DNA of 64,000 nt. Origin: Caryophanales bacterium (GTDB taxonomy: Bacteria; Bacillota; Bacilli; Bacillales; Amphibacillaceae). The stretch spans positions 53,073-117,072 of the forward strand of contig JAPFDS010000033.1 in the NCBI GenBank assembly GCA_026168805.1. Direction: 5' to 3'. The translations under genes and the position numbers were made by a program. Numbering within the stretch: position 1 is the first letter of the stretch; every line of letters starts with the position of its first letter. The notes below the pieces were generated by a model. It saw only the letters and a program-made list of their open reading frames with translations, ran no database searches and was not told where the DNA came from. This document shows, piece by piece, positions 28,828 through 38,732 of the stretch.

Positions 28828-29916
28828 ATGTTTAATAAAAAGTGGTTTCAATTCCTAATTGGTGCTGTACTTGTAGCCCTATTAGTCTTGTTACTATCTA
28901 AAACAAGTTTTATATTCTATCCTATTCTTCAATATATCACTGCTGTTGCAGTTCCCATTATTGGTGCTGGTATCTTATTTTATGTGACAAAACCGGTTGT
29001 AGCACTACTTGAAAAAATAAAATTCCCACGCATCCTTGCTATTTTCACTGTTTTCCTGTTAATTACAGCAGTGGGGACAGTCTTCGTCCTATTTATTGCA
29101 CCGATTATCGAAGCACAGTTTTCGAAAATAGTATCGAACATACCAAAAGCTGTCACAATGGTGCAAGACTTCATCTCGAATATTCAATCAGGTGCTTTCG
29201 CTATTCCAGACCAGGTATATGAGGCAATTGATGGATTTGTTGATAACCTTCAGGAACATGCGGAGAACATATTTACATCGGCATTCGGAATTATTGCAAA
29301 TATCATCGTATTCATTATGTCGCTTATTTTAATTCCTTTTTTCTTGTTTTTCATGTTGAAAGATGGAGACAAACTCATTCCGTTTATTACACAAGCGTTT
29401 GATGATAAAAAGAGTAAAAACATTACACAATTACTTACAAAGGTCAATGAAACTTTAACAGCCTTTATTCAAGGACAATTATTCGTTAGTTTTGTTTTAG
29501 GAATTTTATTATTCATCGGATACGTGATTATCGGACTGAATTATTCTTTAACACTTGCATTGATTGGAATGATTTTGAACGTTATCCCATTTCTCGGTCC
29601 TTGGATGGCAGTTGTTCCTGCACTTATTGTTGCCGCCATACAGGATCCATTCATGATTATTTGGGTAGGTGTCATTACACTTATTGCCCAACAACTTGAA
29701 AGTACGTTCATATCACCAAATGTGATGGGTCGTGCATTAAAACTACATCCACTCACAGTAATTACTGTTATTTTAGCGGCTGGTAGTATTGCAGGATTCC
29801 TCGGAATCTTATTCGCTGTACCATTCTATGCCGTGATGAAAACAATTTATGTACACTTTTACCATACCATTCGAGACTCAAAAAGTAACAAAGCATTTCA
29901 CGTGGATGAGCAGTAG
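28828..29916 (+). CDS. AI-2E family transporter (YueF/YtvI-like permease)
   Basis: 362 residues with about seven or eight helices of the AI-2E/PerM (UPF0118) family. A large loop (about 100-160) is followed by LILIPFFLFFMLKDGDKL and the re-entrant, conserved GMILNVIPFLGPWMAVVPA. Family members move small molecules or act as Na+/H+ antiporters in halophiles; the substrate here is unknown. Of three in-frame starts, 28828 has GTGGG seven bases upstream. Stand-alone gene. Confidence 0.88.
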   Translation: MFNKKWFQFLIGAVLVALLVLLLSKTSFIFYPILQYITAVAVPIIGAGILFYVTKPVVALLEKIKFPRILAIFTVFLLITAVGTVFVLFIAPIIEAQFSKIVSNIPKAVTMVQDFISNIQSGAFAIPDQVYEAIDGFVDNLQEHAENIFTSAFGIIANIIVFIMSLILIPFFLFFMLKDGDKLIPFITQAFDDKKSKNITQLLTKVNETLTAFIQGQLFVSFVLGILLFIGYVIIGLNYSLTLALIGMILNVIPFLGPWMAVVPALIVAAIQDPFMIIWVGVITLIAQQLESTFISPNVMGRALKLHPLTVITVILAAGSIAGFLGILFAVPFYAVMKTIYVHFYHTIRDSKSNKAFHVDEQ

Positions 29917-29991
29917 TGCAACTACAAGCTTTCATATGATACACTAGAAATAACACATGTTGAACAATGGTTTAAAGAGGTGAATGCATCA

Positions 29992-30171
29992 ATGACGAAA
30001 GAACAATTAGAAGCGAAATTAGATGAGTTAAAGTCTGACTATGTTCGAATTCAGGAGGACTTGGAAAAACTTGTATTTGTGGGCGGAAGAGAATCTTCTG
30101 CTGAGGAACAACTCATTCGACTCGAAAAGGAAATCGCTGAAGTACGTGAACAATTAGAAGAAGTGGAATAA
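29992..30171 (+). CDS. Small coiled-coil protein (SE1832-like)
   Basis: 59 residues, nearly all helical heptads (KEQLEAKLDELKSDYVRIQE, then EEQLIRLEKEIAEVREQLEE), interrupted by a VGG turn. It resembles the short SE1832-type proteins of Bacilli, whose function is not known. The ATG at 29992 has AGAGGTG nine bases upstream; a GTG at 29980 is the alternative. A terminator follows eight bases after the stop. Confidence 0.75.
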   Translation: MTKEQLEAKLDELKSDYVRIQEDLEKLVFVGGRESSAEEQLIRLEKEIAEVREQLEEVE

Positions 30172-30177
30172 TATATA

Positions 30178-30217
30178 AAAGTGAAATGAACCCTCTAAGG
30201 GCCCATTTCACTTTTTT
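30178..30217 (+). terminator. Terminator (also usable by grpB on the minus strand)
   Basis: AAAAGTGAAATG pairs with CATTTCACTTTT; A and T runs on both sides. Confidence 0.85.
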
Positions 30218-30236
30218 GTTTGTTACACGCACGTTT

Positions 30237-30755
30237 TTATAGAGCAAGCGATTGAATCCACTCTGCCTTTTCCTCTGTATATGCTCGTACGTTATTGGGG
30301 TACTTTTTCGCTAATTCTTTTTTGAGTGCTTCATATTCTTTTGCGAGTGACGGTTTCTCTATAAGTGCATCTCTAAAACCGATATGGCTCTTCCACCACA
30401 TTCCATTATGTTCAACTACATGCATATAATGTGTTCTTCTTAAATCTGGTAATGCTGGGAATTTAGCAAAAACGACTTTTCCTTCTTGCTCTACGTGACC
30501 AAGTTGGTGATACTTTTTAGCTGCCAATGCTTTTCTGTCAAACCGTTCAACATCAGCCAAATCTTCTACCCCAACGAGTATGTCAATAACAGGTTTCGTC
30601 GCAATTCCCCCGATAGCTGTACTGCCAAAGTGTTGGAGATCAATGATGTGTTTTCCAATGATAGACTCCAGAAGTTCTTTTTCTGTTAAAAACTTCTCTC
30701 CCCATTCTCTATGATATGGTACTAACGTTACTTCCGAGCGATCGACCCCTTGCAT
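30237..30755 (-). CDS. GrpB-family (UPF0157) nucleotidyltransferase-like protein
   Basis: 172 residues. The nucleotidyltransferase-fold signature [20 protein letters not shown] (residues 42-61) holds the GS and DxxV elements of GrpB proteins. They are often linked to CoA biosynthesis (dephospho-CoA kinase fusions) or antibiotic modification, but no activity can be assigned here. AAAGGGGGAG precedes the ATG. It is divergent from recQ. Confidence 0.85.
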   Translation of the reverse strand: MQGVDRSEVTLVPYHREWGEKFLTEKELLESIIGKHIIDLQHFGSTAIGGIATKPVIDILVGVEDLADVERFDRKALAAKKYHQLGHVEQEGKVVFAKFPALPDLRRTHYMHVVEHNGMWWKSHIGFRDALIEKPSLAKEYEALKKELAKKYPNNVRAYTEEKAEWIQSLAL

Positions 30756-30987
30756 AAACGTCTCCCCCTTTTTGAATTGTATGTCAATTATACTGGCCCC
30801 TTTTCCAATTTTGCAGTCTGTTTTTATTTTTTCTTTCGCGTATAATGGATGTAGAACAATTCACCACATACAACCTTCGCTTACAATCTATTCATTCTTT
30901 AATGAATTTCATAATACTTCAACTTCCTTTTCTAACAATCCAACAAACACCTATGGTAGAATATACGTTGAGAAAGGTGGAACGTAC

Positions 30988-33141
30988 ATGCTTGATCAAA
31001 GTACTCATGTGTTACAATCTTATTTTGGCTATTCTTCGTTTCGAGTAGGACAACAAGAAACGATTACACATATTTTACAACGAAAAAACACCCTTGCGGT
31101 CATGCCGACAGGAAGTGGGAAGTCGCTCTGTTTCCAAATACCTGGCATGGTTATGGGCGGAACGGCTCTGATCATTTCCCCGCTTATATCATTAATGAAA
31201 GACCAAGTCGATGCACTTGAAGCCGTTGGGATTGCCGCTACATATATTAATAGTTCACTGTCAAGAGAAGAGCAATCAGAGCGATTGCGTGGAATTGCTC
31301 AAGGGGCATACACATTTGTCTATGTTGCACCCGAAAGACTAGAAATGGCTTCTTTCATGCGCGTCATTCGCAATTTACACATCCCTTTTGTAGCATTTGA
31401 CGAAGCACATTGTATTTCCCAATGGGGGCATGATTTCAGACCGAGTTATCGATCGGTTGTTCCAACATTACAAGCATTACCGAATATCGAAACATATGTT
31501 GCATTAACGGCGACAGCTACAAAAGAAGTGATTCGTGACATTCAAAAGTTGCTTCATATTTATGATGAAAATGTCGTTCAAACGGGTTTTGCACGAGATA
31601 ATTTATCTTTTCATCTATTGAAAACGGCTGATAAATGGACGTACATTCGAAAGTACATTACCCAACGTAAAAATGAATCCGGAATTATTTATACGGCGAC
31701 ACGGAAACAAGCCGATCAATTGTATGAGCAATTGCAACGTGCTGGAGTGAAAGCAGAAAAGTACCATGCGGGAATGAATGAACAGGAACGGCAGGATGCA
31801 CAAAATGCATTTATTTATGACCAATCACAAATTGTAGTCGCGACAAATGCATTCGGAATGGGGATTGATAAGTCAAACGTTCGCTTTGTGATTCATTATG
31901 CCATGCCGATGAACATCGAATCCTATTATCAAGAAGCGGGACGTGCTGGGAGAGATGGCGAACCAAGCGATTGTATTTTATTATTCACCCCACAAGACGT
32001 CCGCATGCAACAATTTTTAATTGAGCAATCTGAATTAGGTGAAGATGCCCAGCAGCTTGAATATCAAAAGCTCCAAGCAATGGTAAACTACTGTCATACA
32101 CATAGTTGCTTAGCTACCTATATTCGTGTATATTTCGGCGAAAACGTACAAGATGAAGTCTGTGAACAATGTACAAACTGCACCACAGATAAAGAAAAGA
32201 CCAATATTACCGAATTTGCTCAAATGATTCTTTCGTGCGTGAAACGAATGGATGAACGGTTCGGTATTGCGCTCACGGCCAAAGTGTTAAAAGGCTCGAA
32301 TGATCGACGGATTCACTCCTATCGATTGAATAAAATCTCCACCTATGGAATTATGAGGCAACATACCGAAAAAGCGATTACTGAAATGATTCAATTTCTA
32401 GTGGCTGATCAACTGTTAGGGACGGCTGAAGGTAAATATCCTACTTTGAAATTAAACCAACAATCGGTTGATGTTTTGACTGGTAAAAAGGAAGTGTGGA
32501 TGGTCACTCCACATATACCGAAAAAAGAAGTTGCCGACTATAATCGCGATTTATTTGAAACATTACGTATCTTGCGCAAGGAAACGGCGGAAGAAGACGG
32601 TGTACCACCATATGTACTTTTTTCAGATGCTACATTAACAGATATTTGTAGATACTTTCCTGAAACAAAAGAAGACATGCTATCCATTAAAGGAATTGGA
32701 CCAAAACGATATGAGCAATATGGAGAGCGTTTTTTACAAGAGATTCAAACATGGTTGGAGAAGAATCCGCAAGAAACTAAACGTGTCCAAATCCAGTCTG
32801 TTTCAAGTCCTGGTTATCGAAGCGTTCAAACAGAGGTAAGTGACGAACCAAGCCATATGATTTCATATAAAGCATTCCAATCGGGTACGCTTATCAAAGA
32901 TATTGCTGCTAGGCGTGAACTGACTGAACAAACCATTGAAAATCATTTATTTAAAGCATTTGATCAAGGGCATCCACTCGTGTGGGATATTTTCTTTTCC
33001 CCGGAGCAAGAAAAAGCAGTATTAGAAGCGAGAGAAAAGATAGAGGAACAAAAATTATCGCTGATCAAAGAATTATTGCCAGAGGAATTTACATATTTAA
33101 TTATTAAAGCAGTCCTCGTTAAAAATGGTTTATGGACATAA
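30988..33141 (+). CDS. recQ: ATP-dependent DNA helicase RecQ
   Basis: 717 residues. Superfamily 2 helicase motifs: Walker [15 protein letters not shown] (near 45), [17 protein letters not shown] (near 142), [11 protein letters not shown] (near 315). A Zn-binding cluster ([22 protein letters not shown]) and winged helix come next, then HRDC (about 525-595) and a C-terminal HTH_40-type helix-turn-helix. It unwinds 3'-5' in recombination and repair. Many Bacilli carry both a long (YocI-like) and a short (RecS) form; this is the long one. The start at 30988 follows AAGGTGG; 72 upstream codons in the open frame have no signal. Confidence 0.95.
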   Translation: MLDQSTHVLQSYFGYSSFRVGQQETITHILQRKNTLAVMPTGSGKSLCFQIPGMVMGGTALIISPLISLMKDQVDALEAVGIAATYINSSLSREEQSERLRGIAQGAYTFVYVAPERLEMASFMRVIRNLHIPFVAFDEAHCISQWGHDFRPSYRSVVPTLQALPNIETYVALTATATKEVIRDIQKLLHIYDENVVQTGFARDNLSFHLLKTADKWTYIRKYITQRKNESGIIYTATRKQADQLYEQLQRAGVKAEKYHAGMNEQERQDAQNAFIYDQSQIVVATNAFGMGIDKSNVRFVIHYAMPMNIESYYQEAGRAGRDGEPSDCILLFTPQDVRMQQFLIEQSELGEDAQQLEYQKLQAMVNYCHTHSCLATYIRVYFGENVQDEVCEQCTNCTTDKEKTNITEFAQMILSCVKRMDERFGIALTAKVLKGSNDRRIHSYRLNKISTYGIMRQHTEKAITEMIQFLVADQLLGTAEGKYPTLKLNQQSVDVLTGKKEVWMVTPHIPKKEVADYNRDLFETLRILRKETAEEDGVPPYVLFSDATLTDICRYFPETKEDMLSIKGIGPKRYEQYGERFLQEIQTWLEKNPQETKRVQIQSVSSPGYRSVQTEVSDEPSHMISYKAFQSGTLIKDIAARRELTEQTIENHLFKAFDQGHPLVWDIFFSPEQEKAVLEAREKIEEQKLSLIKELLPEEFTYLIIKAVLVKNGLWT

Positions 33142-33186
33142 AAACGGCTTCATTGTCGCTCATATGAGCAACAATGAAGCCGTTCT
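33141..33186. terminator. Bidirectional terminator between recQ and the aminopeptidase gene
   Basis: A near-perfect 45-base palindrome: AACGGCTTCATTGT pairs with ACAATGAAGCCGTT, and the loop GCTCATATGAGC is itself palindromic. It serves both converging genes. Confidence 0.93.
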
Positions 33187-33187
33187 A

Positions 33188-34426
33188 TTATTTCACATCA
33201 ATGGTCCATGTACCATTTCTAAAGACCGCTTCTGTTTCACCATTTTCAAATACGCCATCAATATCGATTTTGTCCGATCCAATCATGAAATCGACGTGTG
33301 TTAAACTGTCATTGATTCCTGCTTCATCTAATTGCTGATCATCCATTTGATCGCCGTCTTTCATGTTTGTCGGATATGCCTTACCAAGGGCAATATGAAC
33401 CGAGGCATTTTCATCAAACAATGTGTTATAAAAGATAATTCCTGATTGGGAAATCGGTGATTCATCTGGAACAAGTGCAATTTCTCCGAGTCTGCGAGCA
33501 CCTTCATCTGTATCCAGTAAATGTTTTAAAATATCTTCCCCTTGTTTCGCCGAGAAATCAACAACTTTCCCATCTTTAAAGGTAAGTGTGAAGTCATCAA
33601 TGACTCCCCCACCATAATTGAGTGGTAATGTGTTCGATACTGTACCATTCACGTTATATTTATCCGGTGCTGAAAACACTTCTTCTGTTGGAATGTTTGG
33701 ATTAAATACTACACCCTTTTCCGAAAGTGCATCTCCTCCATGCCAAATATGGCCTTTCGGAAGCCCGATTTTTAAATCTGTTCCTGGAGCTTTTAAATGT
33801 AAGCTACTATAGTTGCGCTCATTTAATACTGCACGTGCTTTACGTAGTGTTTCATTATGGTCTTCCCACGCTGCAATTGGATCCTCCTGATCGACACGAA
33901 CGATTTTCACAATAGCGTCCCAAAGTTTTGCAACGGCTTGTTCGCGTGATTCATTTGGAAATACTTTTTGTGCCCAATCACCTGTTGGAATGGAAATAAT
34001 TGACCAGCGAATGCGGTCATTCATTTGATATTCTCTGAATTTCTTCATCGCTTGAGACGATGCTTTTTGTGCCAGAGCTACGCGCGCTGGGTCAATATCC
34101 TTTAGTAAATCTGGATTTGAAGAATGGATAGACAATACAGCACTGTCTATGTCCGCGAACCAATTATATTGTTCTTGTAACCAATCTGGTACATTCTCCA
34201 ATACGTCATCTGGTGCATATGTAAAACGAAGAAGAGATAACTCATCATCTGCCCAATTGATGTGGACATAATTTGCCCCGTGTTCATACGCTTTTTTAGC
34301 AACAAGTTTTGCAAAGTCTGCCCCCTCTATAGGTGCATTAATGACGAGGGTTTGTCCTTTTTGTAAATTAACGCCTGTTTCAATTGCTAGTTGTGCATAT
34401 TTTTCGAGTGTTTCTTGATTTACCAT
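33188..34426 (-). CDS. M29-family aminopeptidase (AmpS/AmpT type)
   Basis: 412 residues, cytoplasmic metallo-aminopeptidase with two catalytic metal ions. Metal ligands of the family are visible: Glu in NIPTEEVFSAP, Glu in RLGEIALVP, His in NASVHIALG, and His/Asp in LTHVDFMIG. It releases N-terminal amino acids in peptide turnover. The start at 34426 follows GGAGGTTACATAT; an upstream ATG at 34450 lacks spacing. The thioesterase gene lies immediately upstream (24-base gap), probably in the same transcript. Confidence 0.93.
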   Translation of the reverse strand: MVNQETLEKYAQLAIETGVNLQKGQTLVINAPIEGADFAKLVAKKAYEHGANYVHINWADDELSLLRFTYAPDDVLENVPDWLQEQYNWFADIDSAVLSIHSSNPDLLKDIDPARVALAQKASSQAMKKFREYQMNDRIRWSIISIPTGDWAQKVFPNESREQAVAKLWDAIVKIVRVDQEDPIAAWEDHNETLRKARAVLNERNYSSLHLKAPGTDLKIGLPKGHIWHGGDALSEKGVVFNPNIPTEEVFSAPDKYNVNGTVSNTLPLNYGGGVIDDFTLTFKDGKVVDFSAKQGEDILKHLLDTDEGARRLGEIALVPDESPISQSGIIFYNTLFDENASVHIALGKAYPTNMKDGDQMDDQQLDEAGINDSLTHVDFMIGSDKIDIDGVFENGETEAVFRNGTWTIDVK

Positions 34427-34450
34427 ATATGTAACCTCCACTTTGTACAT

Positions 34451-34972
34451 TTATTTTTGCCAAGGAAAATCTGTTCCAAATTCTTTAGCCATGTCTTTTG
34501 ATTCTTTTCTTCTCTCTCGACGATAGTCTGCACGAGCAGCTGCGCCTTCATGCAACATAATTTCATGTTCTGTTTCAGGATAGACTTGTGGTACTGGAAT
34601 GGGTCTTCCATCCTCATCGACTGCTACAAATGTTAAAAACGCTGTTGTACACACCATTCGTTCTCCAGTGATCAAATCCTCTGTCACTGCCTTTACAAAC
34701 ACTTCCATCGATGTATTGTGGGTCCACGTGACAAATGCTTCGATACAAATAGAATCTCCTACTTTTACAGGAGCAATGAAATCAAGTGAGTCCATGGAAG
34801 CTGTAACGACGTTTTTTCTTGCGTGTCTCACAGCCGCAATTGCTGCGACATCATCAATGTGCGCCATTAACTTTCCACCAAATAGCGTGCCATAAGAATT
34901 CGCATCAGGCGGTAGGACATGTGACGTTTTTACAGTTAGTGAATTTGCACAAGACTTTGCTTCTACATTCAT
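34451..34972 (-). CDS. ykhA: Acyl-CoA thioesterase YkhA (hot-dog fold)
   Basis: 173 residues with a single hot-dog domain of the cytosolic acyl-CoA hydrolase family: YGTLFGGKLMAHIDDVAAIAA (near 27) and DSLDFIAPVKVGD (near 61). It hydrolyses acyl-CoA to free acid and CoA. A basic C-terminal tail (ADYRRERRKESKD) is unusual but common in Bacillus homologues. GAGAGG precedes the ATG. Between clsA and the aminopeptidase gene, all on the minus strand and closely spaced. Confidence 0.92.
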   Translation of the reverse strand: MNVEAKSCANSLTVKTSHVLPPDANSYGTLFGGKLMAHIDDVAAIAAVRHARKNVVTASMDSLDFIAPVKVGDSICIEAFVTWTHNTSMEVFVKAVTEDLITGERMVCTTAFLTFVAVDEDGRPIPVPQVYPETEHEIMLHEGAAARADYRRERRKESKDMAKEFGTDFPWQK

Positions 34973-34990
34973 GATTAAAACCTCTCTTTA

Positions 34991-36439
34991 TCATAATATT
35001 GGTGATAGCAATCTGGAAACGGATTCTTTAAATCGAATGACTAATGATCTTTCTTGATATAACTTCTGCGTCATTTGACTAGATTCTAGCATATCTTCTT
35101 GAAACTTTTTGACCAGTTCTTTAGCAATTTCTTTATCATACAAAAATGCGTTCACTTCAAAGTTTAACCGGAAACTTCTCACGTCAATATTCGCAGTACC
35201 AACAGATGCAATTTTCCCGTCAACAACAATGGTTTTTGCATGTAAAAATCCTTTTTGATAGATGTACGCTTCTGCCCCTGCATTGAGTAAATCACCTACA
35301 TAAGACATGGTTGCCCAGTAAACAAACATATGATCCGGCTTATTCGGAATCATCAGCTTTACTTTCACACCAGAAAGTGCAGCAATGCGAACGGCATCCA
35401 TTAAACTTTCATCTGGTATAAAATATGGCGTTTGAATATAAATGTAATCTTTTGCACTTAAAATCATTTTAATATAGCCAAGTTTGATTTGTTCCCACTC
35501 TGAATCAGGTCCACTGGAGACAATTTGGACACCAACATCTCCATGTTCATTATGTGCTCGTTCATAAAAACGATCTTCAAAGGTCATTTTATGTGGAGAA
35601 GCTTGATTCCAATCAAGTGTAAAACGTACTTGCATGTTTCGAACGGCCCCACCTTGTACACGCAAGTGCGTATCCCGCCAATAACCGAATTTTTCATCTT
35701 TTCCTAAATATTCATCCCCTATATTAAAACCACCAATATACCCAACACTTCCATCAATAATAGCAAGTTTACGGTGGTTTCTAAAGTTAATTTTTAAATT
35801 AATCTTAGGGATTTTCGGAGGAAAAAAAGAAACGACTTCTACACCCGCGTTTTCCAATCTTCGCTTATATTTCCTTCCAAGGCGTCTAGATCCCATATCA
35901 TCGTATAAAAAACGAACCTCTACCCCTGCTTGGGCTCGTTCAATCAATACATCGGCAATTTGATTTCCTAAATCATCATGACGGACAATATAATAAAGCA
36001 AATGAATATGATCGGTTGCTTGCTTTAAATCTTGAATAAGTGCGTTAAACTTTTCTTCTCCATCTGTAAAAATATGAACGTCGTTATCTTGTGTAAGTAC
36101 CGCATCATTGTTTCGCAAATGTAAATAATAGAGATCTTTATAGTAATCTAATTCTCCATTTTTATATGTAATTTCTCCCGCTTCAATCGCACGCATCTGC
36201 TTTTGAACAGCTGTCTTTGTGCCAAGCTCACTTTTAGCGTCCCATTCAAAGATTTTACGGTTGGTCAATTGTCTTCCAAAAATTAAATATACTATAAATC
36301 CAACAATCGGAATAAAGAAGAGGACCATTAACCAAGCCCAAGTAGACGTGGCGTCTCTGCGCTCTAAAAAGATAACAGTAAATGCAAGAATTATGTTGAC
36401 AATAAGCACAAACCCTAACAAATACGGAATAAACTGCAC
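34991..36439 (-). CDS. clsA: Cardiolipin synthase ClsA
   Basis: 482 residues, the exact length of B. subtilis ClsA. Two N-terminal membrane helices (4-26, 35-55) anchor two phospholipase-D domains with HKD motifs NHRKLAIIDG and LHAKTIVVDG. It joins two phosphatidylglycerols to cardiolipin and glycerol; cardiolipin rises with salinity in Bacilli. The start is GTG at 36439 with GGAGGGGG eight bases upstream; the ATGs further up lack a binding site. It may form an operon with ykhA and the aminopeptidase gene. Confidence 0.95.
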   Translation of the reverse strand: MQFIPYLLGFVLIVNIILAFTVIFLERRDATSTWAWLMVLFFIPIVGFIVYLIFGRQLTNRKIFEWDAKSELGTKTAVQKQMRAIEAGEITYKNGELDYYKDLYYLHLRNNDAVLTQDNDVHIFTDGEEKFNALIQDLKQATDHIHLLYYIVRHDDLGNQIADVLIERAQAGVEVRFLYDDMGSRRLGRKYKRRLENAGVEVVSFFPPKIPKINLKINFRNHRKLAIIDGSVGYIGGFNIGDEYLGKDEKFGYWRDTHLRVQGGAVRNMQVRFTLDWNQASPHKMTFEDRFYERAHNEHGDVGVQIVSSGPDSEWEQIKLGYIKMILSAKDYIYIQTPYFIPDESLMDAVRIAALSGVKVKLMIPNKPDHMFVYWATMSYVGDLLNAGAEAYIYQKGFLHAKTIVVDGKIASVGTANIDVRSFRLNFEVNAFLYDKEIAKELVKKFQEDMLESSQMTQKLYQERSLVIRFKESVSRLLSPIL

Positions 36440-36579
36440 TACACATTCCCCCTCCATACAACCAATAGTGCACATGAATAGTATTTATATTCTATCATAA
36501 TCTCACATTTATAGTGAGTATGATGTTACTTTAGAGTTATTTTATACAGCAAGTGAATTTTTTAAATGTATAGAATTAA

Positions 36580-36595
36580 CTGAAAACGGTTGCGT
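36580..36595 (+). promoter_or_regulatory. cre-like site upstream of the oligopeptide-binding protein gene
   Basis: CTGAAAACGGTTGCGT matches the CcpA consensus at 14 of 16 positions. It lies about 58 bases before the start codon. TTGCGT and TTAATA could form a promoter beside it, weakly. Confidence 0.4.
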
Positions 36596-36652
36596 TTTTT
36601 ATTTATTATGGTTTAATAATTGTAATATTATCAAGATATACAAGGGGGACTG

Positions 36653-38308
36653 ATGATGAGAAAGTGGTTATTCATTATTGTTACATTTTTGTTTATTTTA
36701 TTCATAACAGCTTGTACAGCAGGTGAGGATGCAGGAAAAGAAACGACTGCAAATGATGGCAATAATTCTTCTGAGCAAACAGGTGACAATAACACAGGTG
36801 AAAAAGTTCTTTATTTAAATAATGCGGAAGAACCGACATCCTTTGATCCATCTATGGGGTTTGATTCTGTTTCTTGGGATCCATTAAACCAAATTATGGA
36901 GGGACTCATGAGACTTGATGAAGATTTCAAGCCACAAGAAGCAATGGCTGAGTCCTATGAAGTTTCAGAAGATGGACTAACATACACATTTACATTACGC
37001 GATGCTCAGTGGACAAATGGGGATCCAGTAACCTCTGATGACTTTGTTTATGGATGGCTTCATATGCTTGATCCTGAAACGGCTTCATATTCAGCCTTTC
37101 TTGGTGCAAATTATATTGAAGGCGCGGAAGCATACAATGAAGGTGAAGCAGAGACTGAAGATGTAGGTATTAAAGCTATAGACGATCAAACACTTGAAGT
37201 TCGTCTTGTATATCCACTCGATTCCTTTTTAGGCCTTATTACGTTACCGACATTTTTCCCTATCAATGAAAAAATTGCGACTGAAAATGAAAAATGGTAC
37301 GCAGAAGCTGATACCTTTGTAGGAAATGGGCCTTTCAAGATGACTGGATGGAACCACGATGAAAATATTATCATGACTAAAAATGAAGATTATTGGGATG
37401 CAGACAATGTCTTAATCGATGGAATTGAATGGGCCATGGTAAATAGCGATAATACGGAATATCAAATGTATCAAACCGGTGACTTAGATGTTTCAGGTAT
37501 CCCGACTGAAATGGTAGATCAGTTATTAGACGATCCTGAAGCAATCATTTATGATTTAGCTGGAACGCAATTTTACCGTTTTAATGTAACAAAAGAGCCA
37601 TTTACAAATAAGAAAATACGTCAAGCTTTCACTCTTGCTCTTGATCCTGATGATATCGTTGAATACATTGTTAAAACAGGTAACAAAGTTGCTCGCGGGT
37701 TTGTTTCTTATGGTTTTACTGGTCCAGATGGAAAGGACTTCCGTGAGACTCAAGGAGATTTAGTTGAATTCGATCCTGAAAAAGCAAAAACTCTTCTTAA
37801 GGAAGGGATGGAAGAAGAAGGTTGGGATACACTTCCAGATGTTGTACTTTCTTATAATACAGATGATGTTTTGAAAGACGTTGCAGAGACTATACAAGAC
37901 CAATTGAAAGAAAACATTGATATAGAGGTCACACTTGAAAATTCAGAATGGAATGTGTTTCGTGATGAACAAGCAGATTTAAAGCTTCAATTTTCACGCT
38001 CAACATTTGGTCATGATTATGCAGATCCAATAAATGCTCTTGAAAACTTCACAACAAGCAATACAGTTATGAACCGCACTGGATGGTCCAATGAGGAATA
38101 TGATGATTTATTAAAGGAAGCACGCAAAGAAGCTGACTCTGAAAAAAGATGGGACTTATTACTAGAAGCAGAGCGTGTTTTAATTGATGAAGCTCCACTC
38201 CTCCCGCTCTACTTTTATAATGGATCCGTTTTACAAAAAGAAAATGTGAAAAACATCGTTAGACCACCAGTTGGAAGTATAGAACTTAAGTATGCTGAAA
38301 TTGAATAG
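36653..38308 (+). CDS. oppA: Oligopeptide ABC transporter substrate-binding lipoprotein (OppA)
   Basis: 551 residues of solute-binding family 5. A lipoprotein signal peptide ends in the lipobox FITAC (Cys near 21) and is followed by a flexible Gly/Asn/Glu-rich linker. The SBP_bac_5 body has PTSFDPSMGFD near 60 and the typical TLRDAQWTNGDPVTSDDFVYGW. It should bind peptides outside the membrane. No permease or ATPase genes adjoin, so it is an orphan receptor that must work with a remote opp system, or acts as a signal-peptide receptor. AAGGGGGACTG precedes tandem ATGs (36653 or 36656). A terminator follows. Confidence 0.92.
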   Translation: MMRKWLFIIVTFLFILFITACTAGEDAGKETTANDGNNSSEQTGDNNTGEKVLYLNNAEEPTSFDPSMGFDSVSWDPLNQIMEGLMRLDEDFKPQEAMAESYEVSEDGLTYTFTLRDAQWTNGDPVTSDDFVYGWLHMLDPETASYSAFLGANYIEGAEAYNEGEAETEDVGIKAIDDQTLEVRLVYPLDSFLGLITLPTFFPINEKIATENEKWYAEADTFVGNGPFKMTGWNHDENIIMTKNEDYWDADNVLIDGIEWAMVNSDNTEYQMYQTGDLDVSGIPTEMVDQLLDDPEAIIYDLAGTQFYRFNVTKEPFTNKKIRQAFTLALDPDDIVEYIVKTGNKVARGFVSYGFTGPDGKDFRETQGDLVEFDPEKAKTLLKEGMEEEGWDTLPDVVLSYNTDDVLKDVAETIQDQLKENIDIEVTLENSEWNVFRDEQADLKLQFSRSTFGHDYADPINALENFTTSNTVMNRTGWSNEEYDDLLKEARKEADSEKRWDLLLEAERVLIDEAPLLPLYFYNGSVLQKENVKNIVRPPVGSIELKYAEIE

Positions 38309-38314
38309 TAATTA

Positions 38315-38348
38315 AAAACACTCTTGTCACTCTTCAAGAGTGTTTTTT
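38315..38348 (+). terminator. Terminator after oppA
   Basis: AAAACACTCTTG pairs with CAAGAGTGTTTT, then TT. Confidence 0.9.
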
Positions 38349-38350
38349 GT

Positions 38351-38732
38351 GAAATTATCAATGAGTACATTTAATTTATGACTTTCCTTTAATGAAATTT
38401 ATTAAATAATATACATAATATTTTTCGCTCGAAATACTTTCTTAATGGTCGTTGCATGCAGATTAAAAGCGTTATAGATAGATATGATGACCTATATTCA
38501 TTTATCGTGTTAAAAAGACTATATTTAAGCTTTTTCATGACCTTTCACTAATATCCTTTTACATCTATTCAATGGTATACATATTATTCATTACTGTTCC
38601 TATTGACATTTTAAAAGAATAACTTCACACTCTATAATTAGATTCATTTTAGGGCATACTTTTTACAACGTTCTTTTAAAGTACTATTCAAGTATAAAAT
38701 TCAATTACATATAGGAATGAAAGGATTTCGTT
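38351..38732 (+). other. Intergenic region upstream of the BCCT transporter
   Basis: About 380 AT-rich bases. TTGACA (38603-38608) and TATAAT (38632-38637) both occur but are 23 bases apart, too far for a standard SigA promoter. I see no ORF, hairpin or repeat here. An osmotic promoter would be expected but cannot be placed. Confidence 0.3.

Noticed and set aside
30902..30922. GAATTTCATAATACTTCAAC as a MITE copy
   Set aside because: Resembles a MITE end, but there is no partner end or hairpin. Chance or an old relic cannot be told apart.
30772..30987. 72-codon N-terminal extension of RecQ
   Set aside because: The clear AAGGTGG site is at 30988, and the extension includes the promoter region and lacks RecQ similarity.
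38603..38637. TTGACA and TATAAT as the BCCT promoter
   Set aside because: The spacer is 23 bases, too long for a standard SigA promoter.
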